A program made the translations under genes and the position numbers. The notes beneath the pieces were generated by a model that saw only the letters and a list, made by a program, of their open reading frames with translations, was not told the origin of the DNA and did not search any database. Shown here piece after piece: positions 23,330 through 35,869 of a DNA stretch of 64,000 nucleotides (within the stretch, counting starts at the first letter, position 1; each line of letters opens with the position of its first letter). The stretch lies in the NCBI GenBank assembly GCA_930367205.1, contig OV884012.1, forward strand, positions 149,683,405 to 149,747,404. Reading direction: 5' to 3'. The stretch comes from Acanthosoma haemorrhoidale (lineage: Eukaryota; Arthropoda; Insecta; Hemiptera; Acanthosomatidae).

Positions 23330-24060
23330 TCCTTCTTTAGTTTGTTTGTCATTATTCCACGCTTGCATCCGGAATCTCTCACGTATGTGACGTCCTCACT
23401 GTTTCCCCCCATTCCAAAGATTATTGTACAATGTGTAAATGTACAATTTATTTTTAAATTCGACTTGTTTGACCCATGGCTGGACCAGTGAGTGCCAAAA
23501 TAATATCTTAAGGCCTCTAAAATTTGAATTGTTCCTGTTTTTTTTTCCTTTGCCGTAGCTTCAGCTGGGTTTTTAACCTGAAAAACATTTTCTTTTGTCC
23601 CTCGGGTCGCTACCACCTGCATATTGGTTTTCGCCATCTTCACTGGCTTACAAAAATCCATCTTAAAAATTGGAACTTCCCCTTGATGCTGGACATTTTA
23701 TTTCAAGGATCACTGCACTTTTGGGAGTCACATGTCGCAATTAGGCTTTGTAAATCTGCATAAATCAGAAAACTTCCATTGTTCCATTGTTGGGGGCAGT
23801 TCGCTTCTGTATCACTAAGGATTGGAGGGGCCAACTTATCTTCACCAGCGGGCCGGATGGAACGATTATGCTCCATAGCCTCGGGTCCCATAAAGTTTTT
23901 AAAATTTGCCAGTTGGGCATCGTTTGGTTTTTCGCCACTTTCTGTAGCCACCATGTAGATGTTTATTTCCTGTTTGAAAAACATAGAATTGTCTGCAACT
24001 TTCTTGAAGACCGAGTAAAGACATGCCGACCGGCTTGTTGAACTCCATTTTGCGACCGAA
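23330..24060 (-). mobile_element. Decayed retroelement gag-like reading frame
   Basis: Two open stretches on the minus strand (24119-23703 and 23661-23320) show features of insect LTR-retrotransposon gag proteins: MFFKQEINIYMVATESGEKP followed by NFKNFMGPEAME, the capsid N-terminal helices seen in Gypsy-type gag. Further along, GGNSEDVTYVRDSGCKRG resembles the edge of a zinc-knuckle region that has lost its cysteines. Stops and frameshifts break it. No reverse transcriptase or flanking LTR was recognised. Function is lost. Confidence 0.5.
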
Positions 24061-24989
24061 TACTTAACAAAATACCGAAATTCAGTTTCCGTACAAATAA
24101 TCACGTTCACAGACTTCACGTCACTACATACCTACTGTGCCTTGATTTGTATTTTCTTGGGATTAGAATGCAATTAAGAAAAATAATACTCGAGAACATG
24201 TTTATTTTGGATGAAATAGGTATATATACTCCAGGTTATATATCAATTATATTATAGGGAGGCAATCTGTAGTTACCAGACTAGAATCCCGGCTATTTTT
24301 TTCTCCTTAAGAAAAAATTATTTGAAGTTATCCCTGTAGAACAATATACCATTACAATTAATTAATATTACTTGTCAGCTTCCATGGTATCCGCGTTGTA
24401 GCTGGTTCCTTTAGTGTAAAAGTTTGGTCTCCATGAAGAATATACCATGCGTTCAGTGACAAAAGTTTGTTTACCATGATGAAAAAAATACGATCTTAGC
24501 AAACAATGTTCCGTCACTTTAACCGAAAAACAAACTCGTTATGAAGAGAAATTTGCTCGAAGTTCAAATAAGTTGCGGCGGCGAATCTCACGGTCTGGTA
24601 GCGCCAGTGAAAATGATGGGATATTTCATACGTTGGATTGTGTGAATAAATGCATAACTTCTATAGCTGTTTTCCATGGGATGGGCGTGGAGTTTGTATA
24701 GGTAAATGCATTTGTCAATACTCTCCGCTTGAAGCAGCATCCATTTTCCTTTCTGCCCCATTCACGCCTATTGCGAACCTTTTAGAATAAATTACGCCAA
24801 TAAAGGCCTTCTATTGGGATTGGAGATTATCCAGCTTCCACTCACATATCGAAGTTACAGGTCCATCTTAAATTGGACAAAATTGAGTTGAAAATAATAT
24901 TAAGTAAATGTCTATGTGGTCCAGTCAAGAAGGCAGAGTAAACCAATGATATATACATGAGTTGTCCTCACTTCGTACCTTTCCACTGG

Positions 24990-25890
24990 ACTACTAATAA
25001 GTAAATAAAATGTTCCCACATTAACTTCACCCTCTGTTGCAAGTCTTGTCCACTGGTTTATTTTAATTCCATCCCTCTCCCTACATCCGAGATAGTACGG
25101 TGCTTAGTACTTAGGCTTCCATCTCGAAAAACGGCTGACCTGGAACCCACATACGAGGCTAAAAAGCCACAAGAACTAAACAGACGCTTTGGACAACTGT
25201 ACAGACTACTTCAAAGGACGTCCCATCTCTCAATAGAAAATAAATTACTAATTCACTAAGTTATACTAAAGCTAATCTGGACATACGAAATAGAGCTATG
25301 GGGGACAGCAAAAGTCGAACATCAAGCGTATCAAATCCTTTCAATCAAAAGTCCTCAGAACAATAGTAAATGTCTCTTAATACGCCAGCAACAAAACTCT
25401 TCATAACGATCTTAATATACCCTACATTCTCGAACTCATGCCTTCCAATTTCATAAAATTCCATAGTAACCTATCCAATCGCCCTAATCCACTAGCACAG
25501 TCATTGCACTGCACCACTCATCCCTATAATCCTCCTCGGAGACTGAAACGGCAGTGGCCTCGTGACAGTGGGAGTCCTGGCAATGCCCAGTTTCTCCAAT
25601 CATTTCCTGAGCGTGTGTGGCTCTCGCGCTCTTAGTCAGCCTCCACTGACTCGTATCCGGTGACGCGGCTGATGGAGGAGCGTGGGGGATTTCCTAAGAC
25701 TCCGCTTACTCTTTTACGTACGAGGGAGGTGACCACCATGTGGATTTGGGAGGCCTCTGGGCTGTTTATAAATACTGTATGAATGAGCGAGTGAATGATG
25801 AATTGTAAATATGGTACGAATGAGAAAATTTATCTCAATAACTTATTGTCTAATAAGGCAGATTGTAATTTTAGCACAATAAAGAAGTTT
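24990..25890 (+). mobile_element. Jockey-clade LINE copy C, 5'-truncated with 3' tail
   Basis: Starts near 24990-25015 with the codons before FTL..RKSCP and covers the RT C-terminus. It continues through the end of the ORF (PPRRLKRQWPRD near 25530-25565), the 3' UTR, and the tail GATTGTAATTTTAGCACAAT followed by AAAG at about 25885. A short deletion removes the words after CCTCGTGAC that other copies keep. Insertion of a 5'-truncated copy with an intact 3' end is the standard LINE outcome. Confidence 0.8.
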
Positions 25891-26512
25891 ATATATATTA
25901 AAAGTGAATATATCTGCGGCCGACCCTCAATGGACATAAGTTAGCTGCTAGTTTGAAGGTACTTACTTACGTGTCGTAACACCCCATGGTACATTTTTAG
26001 CTACCTTCCACTTATCAACTAAGCACTGTGCTTTAAAAATAGGTGAACTGCGTGGCTTCATTTATCTGTAATCCTGCGAATCTCTGCAGTACTGTTTTGA
26101 GACCGGCAAATTAACATATATCATGAATCAAAGTTGTAGTAGGTAAATAGATAACACAATATTGCCCTGGCCCTTCTCGAATAACCTTGGTATTATCGAT
26201 TTGGAAATGTTCAACTGGCAAGAAAATAGAAAATGCTCTTGGAGTAAAATTCTACTATAAGGCTTCCTTATTGAACGAAGTACCCTTCTGACCTTTCAAA
26301 GGGTGAGTGCCCAGCCGACCTTAATCCTACCGACTCAGCTACTCCAAATAAAGCAACACGGCGGGAAAAACAACCGTCGATCCGGTTAAAAGCTGTATAA
26401 CACTTCATATATCAAATGCTGTGTAGTGGTGGTTGTCAACAAATATTCATCATATGGCTTTTAACCATTTTCTGACGAGTGCTCAATGGTGTCTAATAAA
26501 TACACTATTAGC

Positions 26513-26762
26513 TGTTATGTTAGTCTTTCCATTATCAATATGTATAGATACATATTAATGATTGCGCTATTGGTTTAGTGCTTGTGGTAAGTTTCCTGTA
26601 TTGAGTATTCTGTAAAACATCTACCATTAAATATTGATGAGTCGCTAATCTAATCGAGACCCTGAGGCTGAGCTGTCATTGAGCTTTTGCCCAATTTTCT
26701 TATTATTTAATATTAAATCTTGTGGGTTAGCCATGGCAAATTAGATTCATTGTAGAAATTCA
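26513..26762 (+). repeat. 250-bp direct repeat, left copy
   Basis: Near-identical (about 90% by eye) to 27466-27715. Shared stretches include CCATTATCAATATGTATAGA and AGTATTCTGTAAAACATCTA. Both copies end at GTAGAAATTCAA, after which the flanks differ. Confidence 0.85.
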
Positions 26763-27465
26763 ACACAGGCAATTGGTTAACTAGGTTACAGAAATAAATG
26801 GGATGGCACCCGTGGTTAATTGATAATAGCCTTCTTCTCACTTTGAGGCATTATTATATGTATAATACAAAAAAAAAAAAAATTAAATTACCAAAATATT
26901 CTTCTGTTCTCAATTTCCTTTCAAAAAGGAATCACGTGTTTGCTGGTGGAAGCTCAAATATATTTATATTATTTAAAAGAATACATGTCATCAAGATGAT
27001 GGATACAATTGAAAATAATTGCAAGAAACATAAACAAGGTACTGATTGTCAAAACCGCTGCATTACGTGATATAAACCATTATCACTGCCGCTTGTGGTC
27101 GACATACCCTAAAACAAAAAAAAAAACATCAAGCTATTCAGTAACTGGCAAAACTTCTAACTAAATGATATGGTTGTTCTTTTTCGAAAATAATGTTTAT
27201 TAATGATATGAAGGAGATCATTTATCACAGTTTTACATTGCTCTACTAGGGCACATTGTGTATATACTAATACGAATTCAGTGTTTTTCAAATTATTATG
27301 CAATTTGCTATTCATTATTAGTTATTTAACGTGTTTTTATAGTTTTGTTATAAATACATAACTGTGTAAACTGTTATATTTTTTATGCCTGTAGAGATAT
27401 GTACTCTAGGAAGTCTATTCCATCACTAAATGCAATTAGGTTTACTGAGTTCGCACACTATAAAT

Positions 27466-27715
27466 TAGCTATTAATCTTCCCATTATCAATATGTATAGA
27501 TAAATATTAATGATTACGCTTTTGGTTTGGTACTTGTGATTAGTTTCCTGTATTGAGTATTCTGTAAAACATCTACCATTAAACATTTATGAGTCGCTAA
27601 TCTATTCGAGACCCTGAGGCTGAGTTGTCATTGAGCTTTTGCCCAATTTTTTTATTATTTAATATTAAATCTTGTGAGTTAGCCATGTCAAATTAGAAAC
27701 ATTGTAGAAATTCAA
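27466..27715 (+). repeat. 250-bp direct repeat, right copy
   Basis: Same orientation as the left copy, with about 700 bases between them. The pair could be the LTRs of a very short nonautonomous element or two insertions of one family. No primer-binding site or polypurine tract was recognised in the interval. Confidence 0.85.
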
Positions 27716-28859
27716 ACGACCAGATCAAAAAGATTTTATTTCTAGACAGTTAAAATCATACGAAGTCTTACGGGCTGAATTTATTAAAATAATAATATTA
27801 GAAAAAATATTTTTGTCTGTGGCAGTCTTAATTAGACACAAATAAAATATTAGATGAGGCATGCATATCCAATACAAAATTGTAATCTATATTGCATGTT
27901 CGCATGTTGTTCAATCATGTTTTTAAACTACTAATCCTACATTTTTAAATCATTCTGACTTATGTATTAAAATAATTTTGAGATAAAAAAAAATCATACT
28001 TTTGACCCCTTCCGAGAATTGTTAAATCATGATATAGCTAATAGCTAAGGTAAATAAGCTTGCAATAGCTTCTTAATATGAAGTAAGGGATTAAAGTAAC
28101 AAGTATAACTTTTAATATTTATAAGATTGACGCTTTCCAGACTACTAAAGAGCGAAGGCTATTGGATTTTCATCTCGATAACAATATCTAATTTGTTCTC
28201 CCCCAATAGACTGAAGGTAAATCAATTTTCACCTGGTGGGGTAAAATTGGATTTTCTATTATAAATGGACGTCTATGGGCTTGGTTTTCTTAGGTTGAAT
28301 GCCGACCAGTTGTTGTCATATTCCCCTGTTTTTTATACTTTGAATTTTAACTAAATAGTTAAAATTATTAGGCAAGACAGATAAAGCCAGGATAGATTGA
28401 AATTAGAAACCTCAATCGAAGTAAACTGGGTCTTGGTTGACCTTGATGCGCCACTGTTTATACCCTAGTAAGTACCCTATTTCAGCTAGTTGTTTTTGAA
28501 TTTTCTGGATTTAATTATGGGATCAAGATGGTTTGGAAGGGAAAAATCGTCCATTAAAATCACCCGTGGTTATGCCCTGAAGGTCCTAAGACACTGAGGG
28601 AACCACCCCAGACTCAAAACAAGTCACGCGAGAGTTCATAGGATTTGAATTTTTTTATTCAAATATTTGCAATAGGCGTTTAGAAATTTGGAACCAAGCT
28701 GATAATGGAGTGGTTTAAGAGGACAATAATGGTATGTATATTTTGAAAACAAAAAAAAAAGTAGATGCGCAGTGTGGAAAAATTAAGTTAAATATGTAGG
28801 CTAGGATCATTATATCCTTAGGCGGAAGTTGACTGTGATTTAAGCGAATGGGTGATTCG

Positions 28860-28874
28860 GGGGGGGGGGGGGGA
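28860..28874 (+). repeat. Poly(G) tract
   Basis: Run of about 15 G. Confidence 0.8.
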
Positions 28875-30699
28875 TTTTTTGTCATAAGATTTTTGTACCT
28901 GAGAGATGAAAAGCTTTTGGAGCTTTAAGTATAACCTAAGATCGGGGTTTGGATTGAATAAGAACTATGAGAGATTAGGGCAAATGATTTGTTTTTTTTG
29001 GTATTAAGATTATGAAAGGTGTCAACGAGATCGTTGGAGTGATAATATAGCATCATCTTGTCACCACCAACTGACTTAGTCTCGAAAACCATTTTTTGTT
29101 TTATAATTATTTACGGTATCTAAAAGATATAGAACTAAGATTTAAAATAAAATAAACTCGTGAATGACATAATATAAAAAAACATGTGAACATTGTTTAT
29201 TTATAAATGAAGTTTGTTGATAGATTGGTATCATTGATACATGGCCATTCTTCTTATCTCACTTGAGCATATTCAGTCTATGTTTACTGGTGATTGTATA
29301 CACGTAACCTAAACTAATCTCCATTCATGTTGCGAAGTGATGATATAATTTAAACAGTACGATGCGTAAATTATTGTGTGTAACTCGTCTGGTTATGACA
29401 TATTACGCTAGTGAAAAAAATGTCACTTCACACTTATTACACAAATAATTACTATAGCTTTTTAAATTATATTACGGTGGAGCTTATCCTAATATCCATG
29501 ATTAAAGATACATCCATCATACTCGTGTTAGGTTTATGTTCAGATCCATTGTTCTAACTGTTCCCGTTTGGTTTCGGAGTGAGGTGGAGGAGGTCATAGT
29601 CAAACTTTTAGTCCTGTACTAATTCAAAAATCCTGTTTTTCTAGGAATGGTGCGCGTACCGTCGTTAATTACAACAGGTAATTTTTCTGTGTAGCTTCTC
29701 TTTCTCCCAAATATTTATAATATACTTTGTACATCTGTTATACAATCGAGAGATGGCTTACTCAAGGTGTGTTGTATGTAGTTGCGCAGCAGGTATCTCT
29801 TACCGGATGTATCTGGTTAAATCCAGTTCCTTCGACTAAGACGAACGGAATCTAGTTATAAACATTGGAAAACTACTTCATGTATACAATCATATAAGCA
29901 TTTCTTGCGTATATTATCGTTGGAATTGGCTTAATATTGCCATGTCCATTAGTTTTAAAGGGCTTAAAACCAAGATAAAAAAATCCTAATTTTTTAAATA
30001 ATTTTGAAGCAATAAGTTTCAAATTAACTAATTTAATTTAAACTTTATTTTAATCACAATCATTTTTTTTTCAATGTAATTAAACTGTTTAGAAATTTAT
30101 TTGGATAAGTATAAAGTTTAATTTGACCGAAAAGTGCAGTTATTATAAAAAAAAAAATTGAGAGTGATGTATCATACAATGAAGGCTTTGGTAGGTGATG
30201 TATTTTATTATATTTTTTTTTACAACGTACGAAATTACAGACATTAGGCCTTTCCAGGAAATACATTTTGTGCTTTACAATTTTTTCAAGGTTTTGGACA
30301 AAATTTACATGGTATTAATAATGGTACAATGAACGACCCAAATTATTTTTGATGTCAAGTAGAACTTCCATGAAAATAATCATCGCAGTAAAACAGGGGC
30401 AACTGTTGTTTTTTTTAATTCACGACTAGGCCAAATAAAAGGATCAATGTATCATCAACGAAAACATAACCTTTTCAGGTATCGAAAAAAATGAATTCTG
30501 GAAAATGTAAGTGTTCCCAGAAAAACATTTATAAAAGGATAAATACAACATAAAAAGTAATAGTAATTATTGTTTTATTTAGAAGTAATAGAAATGAAAT
30601 AGTAAATTATTTGATTAATACTATTGCGACTGTAATTGAAGATTACTTATATCCATTAACTGAAATACCTCTTCAGTTTAAGAATTGAATAGAAAAACT

Positions 30700-30815
30700 G
30701 TTTTGAAAAAAAAAAAATAAATAAACTGGAGGAGGAATCGAACTCGAGAAACCAAAAGACCTTGAGAGTAGAGTATACTAGTTCGTTTCTTTGGTTTATC
30801 TCACGTAGCTATAAT
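30700..30815 (-). repeat. tRNA-derived SINE-like sequence (minus strand)
   Basis: On the minus strand a B-box-like CGAGTTCGATTCC is followed by TCCTCCAGTTTATTTATTTT and a T-rich tail. Upstream, a GAACTAGTATACTCTACTC stretch sits where an anticodon arm would be. It is not a complete tRNA. Confidence 0.45.
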
Positions 30816-32191
30816 AGTTGTTGTTTTCAATTAGTTTTATCCTGGTACTTGTTGTAGTCTGCTCAAAATAATTAAATTGATTAATAAAAATCCTTCATTT
30901 CTTATTTTTAATGTACCCTGCTCCTTTTGCAACTAAATTCATTACATTGAATGATAATAATTTCAAAGTTTAGTAACTTATAACTTTGATGGAAATATTT
31001 GAATTCAATTATTTTGATTGATACTTGTAATACTACATAACATAACAGTGCGACAACAGCTGTTTTATATAATCATTACTAAAAGATAACAATCTGTATC
31101 ATTAATTAGATATCTAATAATAACTTTATTATTCTTTAGAAGCATTTTAATTTATATTTTTTGTTAAATTATTTTTAATAACAAGGTACAGTTAAAAAAT
31201 ATTCATAATTTTACCCAAACATATATATTTCAATGTATTAACTAATACGGTTTTAAGGTTAAGGACACTTTTCAAATCAAAAAGGCTATACAAATCCACT
31301 AAAATCCCAACAAATTATTTATTGATAATCAATTATAGTTTATATAGTTACTGTTGTAATCATAGGGGCACAAAGTCTATACTGCTCGACTCTTTAGTCC
31401 AACAGGGGATGTAAGTAAATGCGACCATAATGATTTTATGTAATAGCGTTCACTGAAGTCCCAAAATACTTATATTATTTTTGGGGAGGCTGAGATATTT
31501 GATTTTGTACTCAATTCAATAAAATAGGAGCACGTGTTTCTATTTACCAAGAAACTAATTGATTATTGATGTTCGATCATGTTTTGTAGAGTTGGCAGAA
31601 TCACCCTGCAGTGAAAACATAACAGTTTCTGGTTTCAAAAAACTGTTTTTTTTTATATTAATAGTGGGATGAACTCATGATTCGAATATTATATACTTTC
31701 CTTCCCTAAAACAGAGACTTTGTTAAAATTCAACAATTGATGTTGTACTTTAATTTATACTGTTCGCGTTTTTGTGAGTTTCGTTCGCCTACGTTGGTCG
31801 TGTTTGGTTTCACTCACAAGGTTACCGCTATGACCACAACTTTTTTGTCTATCCTTCGCTGGCTTTATTTATTTCCTTGTTCTATTTTCGTTCACGTCTA
31901 TCAACGTTTGTTATATGTAGAATAGATAGGCTATCAGATTAATTTCAAATATTTCTTTAGAAATCAGCCGTAGAACAAGGAAACGGCCACTCGATTTGCT
32001 CATACATCAAGAATTCCTCATTTACTAATTTAAACATTAGACTTTATTAGTAATGTTCTCGAACATTATTAATTTACACTTTCAAACTTGGCGTTTTGTC
32101 GTCTTACAAGATGAATCGAGTAATTAACTACAAATTTTTGTCATGCTGAAAATTAAATATCAGGTAAAAATTTTTATTTAAAACTTATTTT

Positions 32192-33015
32192 AAAATCCTC
32201 TGTCGCAAGTCTTGTCCACTAGTTTTTTTTTAATTCCATTACTCTCCCTGTATCCGAGATAGTACGGTACTTAAGCTTCCATATCGACAAACGGCTGACC
32301 TGGAACCCACATACGAGGCTTAAAAGACAAGAACTAAACAGGCGCTTTGGACAACTGTAGATACTACTTCAAAGGACATACCATCTCTCAATAGAAAATA
32401 AATTATTAATCTACAAAGTTATACTTAAGCCAATCTGGACATACGGAATAGAACTATGGGGGACAGCAAAAATGTCGGGCATCAAGCGTATCCAATACGT
32501 TCAATCAAAAGTCCTGAGAACAGTAGTAAATACCCCTTGTTAGGTCAGTAACAAAACCCTTCATAATGATCTTAATATACCTTACATTCTCGAACTCATC
32601 CCTTCCAAGTTCGTAAAATTCCATAGTAACCTATCCTGATTCCCTGGCACTCCCTAAAATCCTACTCGGAGACTGAAACGGTTGTGGCCTTGTGACCTGC
32701 TATAAATGCGTGACAATTGGAGTCCTGGCAATGGCCAGTTTCTCCAATCATGTCCTGAGCGTATGTGGCTCTCGCGCTCTTCGTCAACCTCCACTACCTC
32801 GTATCCGATGACGCAGCTGACGAAGGAGCGTAGGGGACTCTCTCTTTAGCATGCGAGAGAGGTGACAACCATGTGGATTTGGATTGTCTCTGGGCTGTTT
32901 GTAAATACTGTATGAATGAGTGAGTGAATGAAAATTGTAAATATGGTATGAATGAGAACATTTATCACAATTACCTATTTCCTAATTATGCAAATTGTAA
33001 TTTTATAACAATAAA
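32192..33015 (+). mobile_element. Jockey-clade LINE copy D, 5'-truncated with 3' tail
   Basis: Begins at CCTCTGTCGCAAGTCTTGTC (codons around RKSCPL). It contains the LDKRLTWNPH equivalent, the LWGT box (GGGGGACAGC), the L-R-T-V block and the end of the ORF. The 3' UTR and the tail CAATAAAAAAGTTTC follow near 33008. There is a deletion of roughly 30 bases just before the PRRLKR codons and another in the 3' UTR near 32845. Confidence 0.8.
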
Positions 33016-34111
33016 AAAGTTTCATAAATAAAATGCTTGTGAGAGTTGAATTATTTATTAAGCCATTTGGTTGTCGTTTACTAGTTTTAGTAGCAGCAAT
33101 TGCTATTTGCACCGTTGTCTCTTCTTGTGAGTATTGATTTGATGTCACTGAAGTACATACGCACGTACTCAATGATGGTATCAAATTAAATTTTCTAAAC
33201 GTATTCGAGCGCGGACTTAAGTAAACTTGTTCTTTATTAGCATCAAAGTGTCCATATACTCGTATGTTAATGTAACGAATGGAAGTGTATCGATACAAGT
33301 TCATGTAAAATATTGAAAACTTAGAGATTATCTGTCATACGATCCGAGAAATAAAATACATATATGTAGTGCTTGCATTAAAGCGATTAAATACCTTTTT
33401 TATTACTTTCGGAAAACTTTTGGTGACAAACTACTATGAAAACCACAAAAAGCTATAATATTTTGAATTTTAAACTACCAAAGAAAATTTAAATAATGAT
33501 GTTTGTATTTAATGTTTCAAGGAACAATAATAATAAATATGTCCTTCGGCCCAATCAAAGTTAAATGATTGAATGAGGTCGTGTATTTTACAGTTCATAG
33601 TGTCGAAAGAAGTGTACGGACTTGAAGTTGACAGTTTTATTTTGAGTTATTCTTTTTCTTCTACAAAACAAAGACCAACTAGCGCATATAAAACAATGGT
33701 GGAATCTTGGAGGAATTTAAACCTTCACCCCCCTCCCTCTTGTCATCACTGCATAAAGGGACTATGGAATGCTAAATTTAAATCACGCTAAATTACACAA
33801 TTGTTTAATAATTTTTAAAGAAACAATAACAATTGGTGCCATTAAAAACGAAATTATACCATCACTTCCAATCTCAACACCTCAATTATGTACCATAGGA
33901 ACTGTTGCAATAATTAATTTACTAGAAAGATAAATATGTACATGACTAGATTTAGATTGATGTAGATACAAGAAAAACACATGAGAACATTATTATTTTT
34001 CAGAAAAAGCTACATTATACCCTGCGTATTATGTGCATTTGGTCTAATTATAAAGATTTTGTTAGTGTAATATTACAACAGATGTTTTAGAGATAAAGAA
34101 TATATTATTTA

Positions 34112-34968
34112 GGGTGTACCAGAATTAACGCAAGATTTGAATTTGCCGCCATTTCTGCAGTAAAGTGCTGGCAACCCTAAAAAAACAAAACAATTTGACA
34201 GCTGACAGTTTAGGGTTAGTAAGAATGGAGCGTTACTCGATAGAACAACGTGTCTTTATTGTTGAACATTATCTCAAAAATAATTAAAGTTTGGTGGCCG
34301 CAGTTCGAATATTACACACAAAATATGGTTGGAATAGTGTTTTGACTTCATCTATTGTGAAGAAATTAATTGAAAAATTTAAGGAGACAGGATCAGTTGG
34401 AGACACTAAACACACTGGTCGTCCAAAAACAAGCCGTTCAAACGTCAATATCGAAGCAGTGCGTGAGAGAGTTGTTGAAAATTCAGGAACATCAATTCGG
34501 TGTCGTAAGCACAGCTCTTTGTGCCGAAATTGGATGATATTGATGTGGCCAATATGTGGTTTCAACAAGATGGCGTCACATGCCATACAGCCCATGAAAC
34601 AATTCAAATACTGCATGAGACATTTCCGGGTCGTGTACTCTCTCGTTTTGGTGATCAGAATCAGCCCCCTAGATCGTGTGATTTAACACCTTTAGATTTC
34701 TTTTTATGGGGTTATTTGAAGTCAAAGGTGTATGTCAACAAGCTCACATGCACGCTGCATCAACGAAATTCAACCACATTTATGCCAAATGGTCATGGAA
34801 ATTTCGACAAAAGAGTGCGTATGTGCCAGCAAAGTCGTGGAGGCCATTTGCCCTATGTGTTATTCCATAAATAACCCTATCCTATTTACTTTATAATTCA
34901 ATAAAAAAATACTAAAAAGTGTGTTTTCTATTTAAATCAAATCTTGCGTTAATCCTGGGACACCCTTT
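34112..34968 (+). mobile_element. Tc1/mariner-superfamily element, internally deleted, both terminal repeats present
   Basis: The left terminal repeat (GGGTGTACCAGAATTAACGC) and right terminal repeat (reverse complement GGGTGTCCCAGGATTAACGC) are both present, next to TA dinucleotides. The transposase starts at 34225 (MERYSIEQRVFI), meets a stop at 34285, then continues as the helix-turn-helix part to about 34500. A deletion near 34505-34520 fuses this, out of frame, to the second catalytic block (WFQQDGVTCHTA) and third (PRSCDLTPLDFFLWGYLK). The segment with the first catalytic aspartate is gone. The same family occurs at 44953-45291. Confidence 0.85.
34291..34874 (+). pseudogene. Transposase pseudogene of the 34-kb mariner-type element
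   Basis: Two overlapping frames: 34291-34500 for the N-terminal DNA-binding region (TKYGWNSVLTSS, GRPKTSR) and 34521-34874 for the C-terminal catalytic part, ending in SRGGHLPYVLFHK, the usual C-terminus of this family. A third frame change within LTCTLHQRNSTT is likely, because the expected helix there is garbled. No intact protein can be made. Confidence 0.8.
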
Positions 34969-35004
34969 ACCACATGCTGGCGCTAATACGAATGAAATAA
35001 TGTA

Positions 35005-35869
35005 TTGGGTTGGCAAGAAAGTTATTTCGGTTTGCACCAGTAGATAGCGTTCTGTTTGTTTCTTTATTATTTTGTCAGAAGAATTTTTTTCTTTTGAAAT
35101 TTGGTAGTCGATACCTTTAGGTTGCTATAGAAAGAAATTCCGTGTAATTTTGTTTAAAACTGTCAGTTTAAGCTCAGTTTTAACATGGAGTGCTGAAATA
35201 AGCATTTACGATACATTTTACTTTTTTATTTTCATAAAGGCAAAAAAGCGGCTGAGGCTCACAAAGAGATATGTAAACCTTTTATGGCGTTGATTGTTTA
35301 AGAGAACGCACTTGTCAGAATCGGTTCTTGAGTTTTTTCACTGAAAGATGACCGAATTTCTGGTTGATCTTCTGAAGTTGATGATGACAAAATGAAAGCC
35401 ATAATTGAATCGAATCGTCACTGTGCGAAGATTACAAAACATTTAAATGTATCACACACAACAATTGAAAATCGAAGACGTCTTGGACTTATTAAGAAGC
35501 TCGATATTTGGGTTCCGCCACGACGATGTGAGGCTTCACACATCTTTAGCCACACGCACGATACTATTGTAACTTGGTTAGGAAGTGATGTCGCCAGCCC
35601 CGACTTTGCCCCATCGGATTATCATTTGTTCGAAGTTTACAAAACCTCTTAAATGGTAAAAATTTCAGTAATAATGATGACCTCATATCGCACTTGGTTG
35701 AGTTTTTTGCTGATAAGGACCAGAAGGATCATGAAGTTACCAGAAATATGGCAAAAGGTCATCGAACAAAATGGAAGATATTTGACTGATTAGAGTTCAT
35801 TTTTTCTGTAGAGAAAATTGAGTTTTATTTCACACTAAAAAACCGAAATTACTTTCTTGTCTAACTCGA
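35005..35869 (+). mobile_element. mariner element, internally deleted, both terminal repeats present
   Basis: Terminal inverted repeats of about 30 bp (left TTGGGTTGGCAAGAAAGTTA; right reverse complement TCGAGTTAGACAAGAAAGTA, both followed by TTTCGGTTT), flanked by TA at 35003-35004 and 35870-35871. Inside, a transposase remnant keeps the second helix-turn-helix (KAIIESNRHCAKITKHLN) and then jumps to the third catalytic block (SPDFAPSDYHLF) and the C-terminus (WQKVIEQNGRY-like, stop near 35789). The first and second catalytic aspartates are deleted. Confidence 0.85.

Noticed and set aside
20333..32200. An apparent common 5' boundary of Jockey copies A-D
   Set aside because: Copies B, C and D start within a few dozen bases of each other, but copy A clearly continues upstream into the RT core (to about 11200) and C probably a little further, so a fixed truncated master element is not supported.
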